Shown here: piece after piece, positions 1 through 10,000 of the stretch
Layout of the letters: each line of letters opens with the position of its first letter
Position numbering within the stretch: position 1 is the first letter of the stretch
DNA from: an uncultured Roseobacter sp.
GTDB taxonomy: Bacteria > Pseudomonadota > Alphaproteobacteria > Rhodobacterales > Rhodobacteraceae
Direction of reading: 5' to 3'
DNA: 64,000 nucleotides
Assembly (NCBI RefSeq): GCF_947495025.1
Contig: NZ_CANLXG010000001.1
Location: forward strand, 1,116,001 to 1,180,000
Program-made: the position numbers and the translations under genes
The notes under the pieces: model-generated
The model's input: only the letters and a program-made list of their open reading frames with translations
What the model was told of the DNA's origin: nothing
Databases searched by the model: none

Positions 1-1020
1 ATCCTGTATGCCGGAATTCGCGCCGCGCGCACCAAAAGGCGAGACCTGATGGGCTGCATCGCCCGCAAACAACACCGGCCCGTGCCGGAAACGTTCCATC
101 CGCCGACACTGAAACGTATAGATGGACGTCCACTCAAGGTCATATGCGACCTCGTCGCCCAGCATCGCGTCCACCCTTTCCCGGATGCGCGCAGGATCGA
201 GTTCCTTCTCGCGGTCAATGTCCCAGCCAAGCTGGAAATCAATGCGCCAGATGTCATCAGGTTGCTTGTGCAGCAGTGCAGACTGCCCGCTGTTTTTGAA
301 TGGCGGCTCAAACCAGAACCAGCGTTCCGTGGGGAAATCCGCTTTCATTTTAACGTCTGCGATCAGAAAGTTATCCTCGAAAACACGGCCTTCAAAGCTG
401 AGCCCCATCATCTGTCGCAGAGGCGATCGCGCGCCGTCACAGGCGATAACCCAGTCGGCTTCGAGCGCATAGATGCCATCCGGCGTTTCGACCTGCAGAC
501 ACGCGATATCTCCCGTCACTTCAATCCCGGTGACGGCATTGCGCCCCCTGATCTCGATGGGCGCACCTGCATTCTGCGCGGACCGGATCTCATCGACGAG
601 ATACTTTTCGAAATAGGGCTGTTGCAGATTGATGAATGCTGGCCTTCTGTGCCCGGCCTGGGGCTGAAGGTTGAATTCGAAAACCCTGTTGTCGCCGTGA
701 AACACCTTGCCCTTGTTCCAGACCACGCCCTTCCGGACCATTGCCTCGCCGGCGCCCAGCCGGTCGGCAATCTCGAGCGTCCGTTTGGAGAAGCAGATTG
801 CCCGGCTGCCTTGCCCAACGCCTTCGTGGTCGTCAAGAACAAGGACCGGGACACCCTTTTTGCCCAGATCAAGTGCGGCGGCCATGCCAACAGGGCCGCC
901 GCCTGCGATCACCACAGGATGCCGCCGGGCCGGCGCTTCCTGATCTGCTGACTTTTCATAGGGGTAAAGCCTGAAGGCCAGATCATAGCGCACATCGACC
1001 ATCTTTTTCGCCTCGCCCAT
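1..1020 (-). CDS. FAD-dependent aromatic monooxygenase, partial (C-terminus beyond left edge)
   Basis: N-terminal 340 residues of a flavoprotein hydroxylase of the p-hydroxybenzoate hydroxylase/MhpA family, expected to hydroxylate an aromatic acid with NAD(P)H and O2. Visible are the dinucleotide-binding GGGPVG near residue 40, the DG motif (ACDGARSPLR) and the second FAD motif GDAAHQVSPFGARGAN just before the edge. The start ATG shares its A with the TGA stop of the upstream MBL gene, so it is the last visible gene of the hmgA operon. That position suggests it makes homogentisate or a related ring-cleavage substrate, for example from a hydroxyphenylacetate; this is inference. The frame is open to position 1, so length and stop are unknown. 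Confidence 0.85.
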   Translation of the reverse strand, partial: MGEAKKMVDVRYDLAFRLYPYEKSADQEAPARRHPVVIAGGGPVGMAAALDLGKKGVPVLVLDDHEGVGQGSRAICFSKRTLEIADRLGAGEAMVRKGVVWNKGKVFHGDNRVFEFNLQPQAGHRRPAFINLQQPYFEKYLVDEIRSAQNAGAPIEIRGRNAVTGIEVTGDIACLQVETPDGIYALEADWVIACDGARSPLRQMMGLSFEGRVFEDNFLIADVKMKADFPTERWFWFEPPFKNSGQSALLHKQPDDIWRIDFQLGWDIDREKELDPARIRERVDAMLGDEVAYDLEWTSIYTFQCRRMERFRHGPVLFAGDAAHQVSPFGARGANSGIQD

Positions 1021-1970
1021 CAGCCCTGCAGCTGTTCCCACATCTCAAGATCACGTTTGTCCGTCCAGATCCGCGGTGTGTCCATGCCACGCGCTTCATC
1101 GTAGGCGCGGGAGACGTTGAACGGCAGACAGTGTTCGTAAATTGCATAGTCGCTGAACTTCGGGTCGCATTCCGCGCGCACCGCGTGCCAGGCCTCGTTC
1201 AGGGAACCGCCCCGCGCAGCGACCCTTGCCGCTGGTCGATAGGTGCTGTCAATGAAATCGCGCGTCGACGCGATCGCGCGGTTCACAGCGTCCTGCCCGA
1301 TCAGTGCCCCGCCCCGACCAGGGGCGATTGCATCCAGCCTATAGTCACGTATTACATCAAGCGTTCCGCCCCAGTCGCCGAAATGACCGTCGCCACAATA
1401 GCAGGCAGAGTGATCTTCCACGATGTCACCAGTGAACATCACGTTCTGATCCGGCACATGGATAACCGCGTCGCCTGCTGTGTGCGCGCGACCCGGGCAG
1501 CTGATGTCCACACGGCGTTTACCCAGATAGACCGTCATGCTCCTGCTGAAAGTCGTCGTGGGCCATGTCAGGCCCGGGATACTCTCGTGCCCTTCAAACA
1601 GACGTGGAAACCGCTGGAACTCGCTGTCCCAGTCTTCCTGTCCGCGCTCAGTTACCATGGCACGAGCCGTGTCGGACATGATGATCTGACCTGCCCCATA
1701 GGCCGAGGCCCCCAGAACACGCACAGCGTGATAATGCGTGAGGATCAGATGACTGATTGGCTTGTCGGTAACTTCGCGGACCTTTTCTATGACGAGGTTC
1801 GCAAGGCGCGGGGTCGCCTGCGCCTCGACAATCATCACGCTGTCGTCGCCAATAATCACGCCGGAATTGGGATCACCTTCGGCTGTGAAGGCCCAGAGGC
1901 CCTCGCCAATTTCATCAAAAGTGACTTTTTTCTCCCCTATATCCCCCTGAGACGCAAACTTCTTTGTCAT
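1020..1970 (-). CDS. Metallo-beta-lactamase-fold protein with altered metal motif
   Basis: A 316-residue MBL-fold protein between fahA and the FAD monooxygenase, on the same strand and coupled to the latter by a one-base stop/start overlap. The canonical HxHxDH motif is THYHAVR here: His79 and His81 are kept but Asp83 and His84 are replaced by Val and Arg. The HTAGD motif (His163) and the bridging-Asp motif FTGD (Asp182) are intact, while the usual late PGHG is PGRG. The second metal site therefore looks lost, so it may be a mononuclear hydrolase or a non-catalytic protein. Operon membership points to aromatic acid breakdown, perhaps thioester or lactone hydrolysis (inference). Confidence 0.85.
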   Translation of the reverse strand: MTKKFASQGDIGEKKVTFDEIGEGLWAFTAEGDPNSGVIIGDDSVMIVEAQATPRLANLVIEKVREVTDKPISHLILTHYHAVRVLGASAYGAGQIIMSDTARAMVTERGQEDWDSEFQRFPRLFEGHESIPGLTWPTTTFSRSMTVYLGKRRVDISCPGRAHTAGDAVIHVPDQNVMFTGDIVEDHSACYCGDGHFGDWGGTLDVIRDYRLDAIAPGRGGALIGQDAVNRAIASTRDFIDSTYRPAARVAARGGSLNEAWHAVRAECDPKFSDYAIYEHCLPFNVSRAYDEARGMDTPRIWTDKRDLEMWEQLQG

Positions 1971-2031
1971 TTCCTGATCTCCCCGCTCTTTTACTCACAA
2001 TCGACGCGTCGCGCGCCTGGTTGTGCTTTAG

Positions 2032-2991
2032 TCACCCGGACAAGTGCACATTCTGATCGATGCTTCCAAACAGCGACCGCCCCTGATCGTCTTCCATCCA
2101 CATTCGAACGTGGTCTCCATCCTGCAGAAAGGGCGTTACCGGCGCGCCCGTCTGAATGGTTTCGATCATGCGCTGTTCGGCAATGCACGAATACCCCGCA
2201 CCACCCTGCGACACCGGTTTGCCTGGGCCGCCATCCTGTTTGTTGGACACCGTTCCCGAACCGACGATCGTACCTGCAGCAAGCCGCCGTGTTTTCGCGG
2301 CATGTGAAATCAGCGTGCCGAAATCAAACGTCATATCAACACCTGCATCTGCCCGTCCAAAGGGTTCTCCGTTCAGATCCACATGCAGAACGCCATGCAG
2401 CCGCCCGTCCCGCCAGCCGGGCAACGCATCGGGCGTTACCGCCAGCGGTGAAAAAGCACAGGCCGGTTTGGACTGCACAAAGCCAAAACCTTTGCCCAGT
2501 TCTCCCGGGATAAGACCGCGCAGCGACACATCATTGCACAGCATGACATAGCGGATGGCAGCGAGGGCTGTTTCCCTGCTGGCGCCCATCGGAACCACGT
2601 CAGTAATCACCGCGATCTCGCCTTCGAAATCAACGCCCCAGTCCGCGTGACCCACGATATCTTCTCTCGGCCCGAGGAAACTGTCTGAGCCGCCCTGATA
2701 CATGAGCGGGTCGCTCCAGAAACTGGCCGGCATCTCTGCGCCGCGCGCCTGACGCACCAGTTCGACGTGATTCACATAGGCTGAGCCATCGAGAAACTGG
2801 TACGCGCGGGGCAGTGGCGACGTGCACAGCTCTTCTGCAAACGGTTGTTCCGTGAATTCAGGTACGATCCGGTCGTGATCCAGAGCCTGCTGCAGCGTTC
2901 GGTCGCTGCAGGGCCGCTGGATGGTCAGATCATCAGAAACCGTAACCAGCCGCCCGTCGGGCGTTCCGTCGTTGAGAGTTGCAACCTTCAT
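2032..2991 (-). CDS. fahA: Fumarylacetoacetase-family hydrolase
   Basis: A 319-residue FAH-fold hydrolase that should cleave fumarylacetoacetate to fumarate and acetoacetate, the last step of tyrosine/homogentisate degradation. The family metal-binding stretch is seen as [10 protein letters not shown] and the later loop as GSGTVSNKQ. The start overlaps the hmgA stop by four bases (ATGA), which fixes it and implies translational coupling. No maleylacetoacetate isomerase (maiA) is seen beside it, so that step must be encoded elsewhere or past the left edge. It belongs to the shorter bacterial type, consistent with its size. Confidence 0.92.
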   Translation of the reverse strand: MKVATLNDGTPDGRLVTVSDDLTIQRPCSDRTLQQALDHDRIVPEFTEQPFAEELCTSPLPRAYQFLDGSAYVNHVELVRQARGAEMPASFWSDPLMYQGGSDSFLGPREDIVGHADWGVDFEGEIAVITDVVPMGASRETALAAIRYVMLCNDVSLRGLIPGELGKGFGFVQSKPACAFSPLAVTPDALPGWRDGRLHGVLHVDLNGEPFGRADAGVDMTFDFGTLISHAAKTRRLAAGTIVGSGTVSNKQDGGPGKPVSQGGAGYSCIAEQRMIETIQTGAPVTPFLQDGDHVRMWMEDDQGRSLFGSIDQNVHLSG

Positions 2992-4343
2992 TTCCGCCCC
3001 GGCGTTCCATCAAATTTCTTCTCCAGGCTCTCCCAGCAATCGATGTAATCGTCCTGCAGGGGCGCCTCTTTGCCGGCAAAGGTGGTCAGATGCTGCGGAA
3101 ATCGGGTTTCGAACATGAATGACATTGTGTTGTCCAGCTTGTCCGGCCCCAGATTGGCGTTACTCGCCCTTTCAAACGCATCGCGGTCCGGCCCATGCGG
3201 CAGCATCATATTGTGCAGTGACAAGCCGCCCGGAACAAAGCCTTTGGGCTTGGCGTCATACTGGCCGTAGATATTGCCCATCAGCTCGGACATGATGTTC
3301 TTGTGGTACCAGGGCGGCCGGAAGGTATCTTCGGCAACCATCCACCGTTCGCGGAACAGCACAAAATCGATACTGGCGGTACCGGGCGGTCCTGAAGGCG
3401 CTGTCAGTACGGTAAAAATCGACGGGTCCGGGTGGTCAAACAGTACTGCGCCAACCGGGCAATAGGTGTTCAGATCATATTTGTATGGCGCGTAATTGCC
3501 GTGCCAGGCAACCACATCCAGCGGCGACTGCGCGATCTGTGTCTCGTGGAACTGACCGCACCACTTTATGGTGACCGTGGACGCGACTTCGCGATCCTCG
3601 AAGGCTGCGACCGGTGCTTTGAAATCGCGCGGATTTGCCATGCAGTTCGCACCAATTGGCCCGCGCCCCGGCAGATCAAACTTCTGGCCATAGTTCTCGC
3701 AGACAAATCCACGACAGGGGCCCTCGAGAACCTCAACCCGGTACACCAGACCTCTGGGCAGTATCGCGATTTCCCGCGGCTCGACATCAATGATGCCAAG
3801 CTCGGTACAGAACCGAAGCCGACCCTCCTGCGGAACGACCAGCATTTCGCTGTCTGCGGAATAAAAGTAGTGATCCACCATAGACGCGGTCACAAGATAG
3901 ATGTGGCTTGCCATACCGATCTGTGTGTTCACATCGCCGGCCGTGGTCATCGTGCGCATGCCCGTAAGCCATGTCAGCGGGGCATCTGTATGCGGTACAG
4001 GATCCCACCGGTACTGGCCCAGGCTTGTAACGTCGTCCGGCATGTGTGGTGCCGACTTCCAGTACGGCAGTTCGGTTTTCTGGTAGCGATGAGAGTGGCG
4101 GACAGAAGGTCTGATACGGTAACACCAGGTGCGCTCGGGACGTTCATGGGTGAAAGCTGTCCCGCTGAGCTGTTCTCCGTAGAGGCCATAGTTGCATTTC
4201 TGCGGACTGTTCATGCCCTGTGGCAAAGCCCCGGGGAGCGCTTCAGTCTCAAAGTCGTTCCCGAAGCCCGGCATATAGCCCGCATGCGGTCCCGGCAGTG
4301 ATGGTGCCTGAACGAGCGGAGCAGTCTCTGTCTGGCGGTTCAT
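2988..4343 (-). CDS. hmgA: Homogentisate 1,2-dioxygenase
   Basis: A 451-residue cytosolic Fe(II) dioxygenase opening homogentisate to maleylacetoacetate. The iron ligands are recognisable: His and Glu in [12 protein letters not shown] (about residues 347 and 353) and His in MLPHGPD (about 383), with the spacing of the human enzyme. The N-terminal [16 protein letters not shown] is typical of the family. It is the first gene of the minus-strand hmgA-fahA-MBL-monooxygenase operon, with a palindromic site about 45 bases upstream that may control the operon. Confidence 0.97.
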   Translation of the reverse strand: MNRQTETAPLVQAPSLPGPHAGYMPGFGNDFETEALPGALPQGMNSPQKCNYGLYGEQLSGTAFTHERPERTWCYRIRPSVRHSHRYQKTELPYWKSAPHMPDDVTSLGQYRWDPVPHTDAPLTWLTGMRTMTTAGDVNTQIGMASHIYLVTASMVDHYFYSADSEMLVVPQEGRLRFCTELGIIDVEPREIAILPRGLVYRVEVLEGPCRGFVCENYGQKFDLPGRGPIGANCMANPRDFKAPVAAFEDREVASTVTIKWCGQFHETQIAQSPLDVVAWHGNYAPYKYDLNTYCPVGAVLFDHPDPSIFTVLTAPSGPPGTASIDFVLFRERWMVAEDTFRPPWYHKNIMSELMGNIYGQYDAKPKGFVPGGLSLHNMMLPHGPDRDAFERASNANLGPDKLDNTMSFMFETRFPQHLTTFAGKEAPLQDDYIDCWESLEKKFDGTPGRK

Positions 4344-4384
4344 CCGGCATCCTCCCTGAAAACGAGCTTTCCAAGGGTTTAGTG

Positions 4385-4398
4385 GTTACTTTTGCAAC
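4385..4398. promoter_or_regulatory. Imperfect palindrome upstream of hmgA, candidate operator
   Basis: The plus strand reads GTTAC-TTTT-GCAAC, arms matching in four of five pairs with weaker matches outward (GTGG / CTAT side). It lies 42-55 bases upstream of the hmgA start. Its shape resembles MarR-type operators placed before homogentisate genes in this group (recollection, not checked). No MarR gene is in the window. Confidence 0.4.
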
Positions 4399-4453
4399 TA
4401 TCAACACTACATTCAGCAGCCTGCTCGTAATCCCAATCGGTGCGGAAACGAAC

Positions 4454-5173
4454 CTATCTGTCCGCGCCGGCTGGCCAGACATCTGCCCGACGCAGCAGTC
4501 GTGCAACTTCGCGGCGGACGTCATCTGCGCTGAGAATAAATGCCTCGCGGTCGGACGGATTACCGGCTGAACCCGGGCGCAGGGCGGCGACCATACCGAC
4601 CAGCTGGCCTCTCCTGTCAAACACCGGCCCCCCGGAAAACCCGCGACGAACCCCCGGCATCCGCGCAATGACACCGCGTCCGAAAGGACGCACCGTCCGC
4701 ATCGCCGAAGACACCGTTCCGGAAGCCGTCACCTGGCGACGGGGCGCGCCACTGGCAGCCACAACCCCAACCGCATAGATCGCCTGGCCCGGACCATCCC
4801 GCGCGGGACCACGCGGGGTCACCGGCAATACGCCATCCGAAACGGCAAGTACTGCCAGGTCAATGCGCCGACTGACTGCGAGGATACGTGCCGCGACGCG
4901 TGGCTGGCCCGGCAGCAGAAGGTAGATCTGCTCGCCCGGCCCGCGCCCGCCAACAACATGAGCATTGGTCACCGCAATTCCGTCTGATATCGAAAAGGCC
5001 GATCCGGTAACCGAGCCGTTGACGACGGCGGCGTGGTACATAACCGGCGCCCGTGCTTCTATCGCAGTCACCGGCCCTGCACGCAGGAAAACGGCGACGG
5101 CCAGTATCAGAAAAAAACGTACAGAAAAATGCGCGACGCAGCTCAGCCTGCGCCCTGCCCTGATGCAAAGCAT
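4454..5173 (-). CDS. Exported trypsin-like serine protease
   Basis: About 239 residues, with a signal peptide (basic start, hydrophobic FFLILAVAVFL, then a small-residue cleavage region) and a chymotrypsin/DegP-type protease domain without a PDZ domain. The triad is visible: His in VTNAHVV, Asp in RRIDLAVL, Ser in GFSGGPVFD. ATG 5173 is chosen because GGAG lies seven bases ahead; a TTG at 5191 is the longer option. It follows the two-partner secretion pair on the same strand after about 130 bases, so it may act on the exported TpsA or on general envelope substrates; neither is shown. Confidence 0.85.
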   Translation of the reverse strand: MLCIRAGRRLSCVAHFSVRFFLILAVAVFLRAGPVTAIEARAPVMYHAAVVNGSVTGSAFSISDGIAVTNAHVVGGRGPGEQIYLLLPGQPRVAARILAVSRRIDLAVLAVSDGVLPVTPRGPARDGPGQAIYAVGVVAASGAPRRQVTASGTVSSAMRTVRPFGRGVIARMPGVRRGFSGGPVFDRRGQLVGMVAALRPGSAGNPSDREAFILSADDVRREVARLLRRADVWPAGADR

Positions 5174-5305
5174 AGATACACTCCAACCCAAATTGCCCGG
5201 AATTTCGGACAGACCCGAACCAGAGTGTGAGCGCCGGGCCTTAACCCGCCGCTAACAGCAGCCGCTGGAATTCACAGAATTTTAGTAAAACGCCGGATGG
5301 ACAGA

Positions 5306-7015
5306 TCAGAACCGCGCAACCGCGCCGATAAAGAACCGTGTTTCCGGTGACGTATCAACCGTGTCGCTTGCTGTGCCGCTGATCTGTCGGACGATCTGAG
5401 GCGTCAGCGACAGCCAGGGCGTAACCGCAATGCGCGCACCAATGCCGACAGATCCCAGGTTTTCCCATTGGCGGCCATCCCGCGCGACCGACCGGTCATA
5501 GGCGCGACCGTAGTCCACAAAGGCAAAAACCTCTGCGGCCTCGGCAAATGAACCCAGCATGTCTGCGCCGATGCCACGCCGGATTTCCGCCCTGCCTGCA
5601 TAGCCAGTATCGCCGGACGTATTGCCTGGCGCAAAGCCCCGCCCGATGGTCGAGCCGCCGAGGTAGAATCGCTCCGAATTTGGCTGTACGCCACGCGACA
5701 TCTGCCCGATCACCTCGCCATAGAGAGACCAGGGACCTTCCCCGAGCGACTGCAGCCGTGACAGACGAACCTGTGCGGAGGTGAATGTCAGCTCTCCGGC
5801 AGCCGGACCGCTGGCAGACTGACGGGCGCCGGCCACATCAAGGCCCTGGCGCAGAGAAATGTCCACCAGGCTGATACCGCCCCGCCGGTCAGCCACATCC
5901 CAGGCCAGCCCGGCCTCGAGAATAATCAGCCTGTCTTCCTCTTCGGTGGTCAGGCCGGACAGACGGGTTTCCGCATCGCTTTGCCGCGCGGTTAACCCAA
6001 GCCGTCCGAACAGGTTAGACGAACGGGTGCGTACGAAAGGGACCACCAGTGACGCCGAAATCTCCTGTTGTTCAGAAATTGTCGTCAGATCCGCTGTTGC
6101 ACCGATCCTTGTAAGGTCCGGATCGCCACGGAAGTAGTTTGCATTAAACCGCAGCCGCGCGCCGTCCAGGAAGCTCCCCGAGACGCCGGACAGCGGCGCC
6201 TCCAACGTCACTGCACCGAACGTCAGTGATGTTCCCTGAGGAGCGAGGGCCAGAGTGTAGTCCACGGTCTCGTTCAGGCCAAAAGCATTGAACGTGCGCA
6301 GGCCGGCGCCAAGCGTCCACTCGCCATAAAGGCGCGAGCCACGGTTATCGACAGAAAAGTATCCGGTGCTGCTCTGCTCTGTGATGCTGACATCCAGATC
6401 AGCGGCACCGAATGTATCCGGAGAAGGTCCCAGTACCGTCTGAACCGAATCCGGCGATGCGCCACCGACCGCATCACGGGACAGCAGGACGCTTCTTTCC
6501 AGCGTCTCAAGGCGCAGTGGGCGGTCGGCATCCGTTGCACCAAAGTATTCCAGCACCAGACGTTGTTGTTCTGGTCTGCCACCGCTGAGGCGCACCTGAT
6601 CAACAAAACCCTCGACCACCAGTATCTCGACCACACCGTCATCTATCGACTGGGCCGGCAGGATTGCCTGCGACAGCACGTAGCCGGCATTCCGATAGGC
6701 AGCGCTGATACGCGCGGCGATGCCCTCGAGTGTCGCCACTGTCACGTTCTGACCCAGCAGATCAGTCCAGATCGGAACCAGCACGTCCTGATCCAGTGCA
6801 GTGACGCCTTCGAGGGCCACACCACGCAGCACAAAGGAAGGGCCTTCGCCGCCCGGCTCAAGCGGTGCATCTGCGCCCGGTGAATCCGGGGCCGAGACCT
6901 GAGGCACATCCGCTGGAGATGTTTCCGGCAGAGGCGGTACCTCTGGTGCCTGCGCCGCAGCTATCACGGGTATCGCTGTCAGCAGGCCGGTCAGCTTAGC
7001 AGGAAACAGGCGCAT
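5306..7015 (-). CDS. TpsB outer-membrane transporter (ShlB/FhaC/HecB family)
   Basis: A 569-residue Omp85-superfamily protein that should thread the partner TpsA across the outer membrane. A signal peptide is followed by a Pro-rich linker (about 22-55), POTRA-like domains (about 60-215) and a beta-barrel. The barrel carries the loop-6 motif GGSTIGRGFAPG and ends in a C-terminal Phe (VARF), typical for BAM recognition. The start ATG overlaps the tpsA stop as TAATG, so the two are translationally coupled. Length is normal for the family. Confidence 0.93.
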   Translation of the reverse strand: MRLFPAKLTGLLTAIPVIAAAQAPEVPPLPETSPADVPQVSAPDSPGADAPLEPGGEGPSFVLRGVALEGVTALDQDVLVPIWTDLLGQNVTVATLEGIAARISAAYRNAGYVLSQAILPAQSIDDGVVEILVVEGFVDQVRLSGGRPEQQRLVLEYFGATDADRPLRLETLERSVLLSRDAVGGASPDSVQTVLGPSPDTFGAADLDVSITEQSSTGYFSVDNRGSRLYGEWTLGAGLRTFNAFGLNETVDYTLALAPQGTSLTFGAVTLEAPLSGVSGSFLDGARLRFNANYFRGDPDLTRIGATADLTTISEQQEISASLVVPFVRTRSSNLFGRLGLTARQSDAETRLSGLTTEEEDRLIILEAGLAWDVADRRGGISLVDISLRQGLDVAGARQSASGPAAGELTFTSAQVRLSRLQSLGEGPWSLYGEVIGQMSRGVQPNSERFYLGGSTIGRGFAPGNTSGDTGYAGRAEIRRGIGADMLGSFAEAAEVFAFVDYGRAYDRSVARDGRQWENLGSVGIGARIAVTPWLSLTPQIVRQISGTASDTVDTSPETRFFIGAVARF

Positions 7016-10000
7016 TAACGGCGATCCCAGTATGATTCAGCACGCACAACAGGTACGCATCCCGCGCGCGGTGCTGTGCCGATGTTTGCCGCCACACCGC
7101 AGTCGCCGCTTGCATCTTCGTCCAGACCGCCCGCAGCGGGCACAAAACCCTGTGATCCGGTGTCACCGGCCTGCGCAAAGGTCACAACCTCACCCAGCGA
7201 GTATGTCAGTGCAAAAGGATCAGCCTGTGCCAGCGGTGCGTCCCGTTCAGTGGTGCGGAATGCCGCATCACCAGGCGTCAGCGGATAGGCACGCAGACCA
7301 GCGCGACGTTCGCCAATGGCGCCGGCTTCGGTCAGATCGGACGCCGCAAAACCTTCAGGCAGCAGCGTGCCAACGGTGAGCGCACCGTCAACAAAGGTGA
7401 TCGCATAATTGTCCGAACTGACCCCTGCGGGTGTGATCGCGAAGATGCCGGCGGGGCTCGCCAGTGTTGCGGGGGTGGTCAGGGTCAGTGTCCCGCTTAG
7501 ATCGGCCAGCGTCTCGCCAGGGACGAAACCGGTGATGGTTTCGGTGAATACCGGGTTTGCCTCACCCACATCACGGCTGGCATCATTTGCCGCAATCGTC
7601 AGCGCGGCAGGATTGATTGTCAGCGTGCCATCGTTTGTGACGACGTTATAACCCTGATCAGAAGCTGTCGCAGCCATACTGATCGTGAACGGACTGCCCG
7701 CCACGGGCGCCGATGCATCAGCGCCTGCGCTGGTTACCGAAGCGGGCGCCGTGAGTGCGGTTGCCTCACTGTCGCCGGACCGCAGGCCGGAGACTGAGAA
7801 ACCAAGCGACGCTGTGACGTCTTCGCCGTAGGTTTTTGTCAGCGATGTTGCTGTGAAGGTGAGCGTTGGCTGTTCGCCGTAGACGATCCTGTTGCCGGTG
7901 AATGCGCCGAGCGATCCGGGCGGCGTCGACGCGTAGGGACGATTATACAGATCAAACTGTCCGGAGGCTGGCTCCGTACCCGTCAGACCTGCGAAGGTGT
8001 CGATGTAAAGCAGCCAGCGTGATCCGGCGGCGGTTGTCTGCAGGACGTCACTGCCTGCGTCATTCCGGAATGACGCCCCGGCCGCGACCACAACTGGTGT
8101 GCCACCTGCGGTGCCTGTGATGCGCGCCCCGCTGTCAATACGCACACCTGCATCCGTCTCGAGCAGTACAGTACGGGCCTCGACTGGTCCGCCAATCCGG
8201 ATGATCCCGCCTGCGCCGGAGTCAGCGGCCGTACGGACGTCGAGGCGCTGGTTCGCAGATCCGAAGCTGCCCGACGCCAGCGTGAAATCAGAGCCATCAT
8301 TTAGGTCGAACCTGGGGCGCACCGTGGCCGTGATATCCCCCGTCAGAGTGGTATCGCCGGTGCCGCGCACAAAGCCGTCCCAGGTCTGAGTGCCCGCGTC
8401 GATGTCCAGCGTTGCACCACCCAGCGCCTGGATCTGGCCGCGTGCGCCGCCTGTGCCATTGGCCACGGTCAGCGTGTCGGCATCGATGCTGATCGAGCCA
8501 TCGGCCCCGGCAAGCACCTGTGCGTTGCCACGGTTTGAGCCGTTGCCACCCAGGATCGACACCGTCGGAGCGGTCAGTGAGATATCGGAAGAGTCCCTTG
8601 TCCTGCCCAGACGGGCAAACTGCCGCGTGCCGGTGCCGCCCTGCAGGCGGATTTCTGTGCCCGCCACAACGTCGATTGCCCCGGCATCAGAGAATACCTG
8701 TGTGTTCCGGTTTGTCGTATTCGTCCGCTCCAGCAATACGCTGCCGCTGGTGGCCTCGAGCAGCATCCGACCGTTTTGCGTGCGCAACACCTGATTTGCA
8801 CCGCTTCCGCCAAAAATCACATCGCCTGACTGAGCAAGCACCGTGAGATCACCATCGCCAAGTGCGACGACGTTGCGGTTGATCGTGATATCGCCCATCG
8901 CAGTCTGCAGTGTCACATCGCCGCCGTTGCGTGTCGTGACGTTACGATTGATTTCGACGTCACCCACCCGGGTCCCGATTGCGATGTCGCCGCCATCGAG
9001 CGCGGTGACATTACCGTTCGTGGTCACGTCACCGGTCTGAGCCTGAAGCGCGATATCGCCACCACCACGCGCAACCGCACTGCCATTGATCTCAACGGTA
9101 CCTGTCCCGCTCTGAATGGTCAGGTTACCGCCGTTCCGCGTTTCGGTATTTCCGTTCCGCGTCACGTTGCCTGTCGTGGTTTCGATTGTAACCGCACCAC
9201 CCTGGTGGGCCGTGACAGAACGACTGACAGCCAGATCGCCGGTTTGCGTGCGGATCGTCAGATCACCCCCCCCGCGCGTGGCTACGTTTCCGTCTGTTGT
9301 CACATCGCCGGTCACGGTCTGAATTGTCAGATCACCGCCTTCCCGCGCTGATATGCTGCCGTTTGTTGTCACGTTGCCCGTCGCAGCCTCGATCGTGAGG
9401 TCGCCGCCCTGGCGTGTGGTGACACCGCTGTTTACCGTTACATCGCCGGCTCTGGACAGAATGGTCAGGTCCCCGCCCTGCAGAGAGGAAATGCCGCTGT
9501 TGGCTGTGACATTGTTCTGGGCACGCAGATCAACTGTACCCGCGCCTCTCGACCGGATGCCCTGACTGATCACCAGTTCATCACCCGCATCGATCAGATA
9601 TCCGCCCGCACCGAGGTTCTGCTGGAAACGGTCAACTGTAGCCGTACCATCCGCGCGGATGGCTACATTCCCGGCGCCGCGACTGAAGACAGCGCGGTTC
9701 AGGTCCACAAAGCCGCCTGCATCAATACTGATATTACCGGTCGTCCGGGTCTGTACGTTCTGGTTTACCGTCACATTGCCGCCGGCGGTCATCTGTATGT
9801 CGCCCGTTCCGCGGGACTGGACATCTCTCTGAATGACAATGTCCGTGCCCGCGGCCAGTGTGAGATCGCCCGCACCACGTGTCTGCAAAGAGTTATTGAT
9901 GAAAATACCTGCGTCCGCATCCAGCGTCAGGCTGCCCGCGCCGTTCCAGCGCAATGCCGAAGACAGCGTAATATTCCCGTCGTCGGTCGAGCCTGCCTGT

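Noticed and set aside
1131..2513. A 460-codon plus-strand open frame
   Set aside because: It is antisense to the MBL and fahA genes, which have clear family motifs; its translation shows none.
8810..9945. Regular repeats that could suggest a CRISPR array
   Set aside because: Units are 66-69 bp, in frame, and diverge in sequence; there are no unique spacers. They code for beta-helix rungs.
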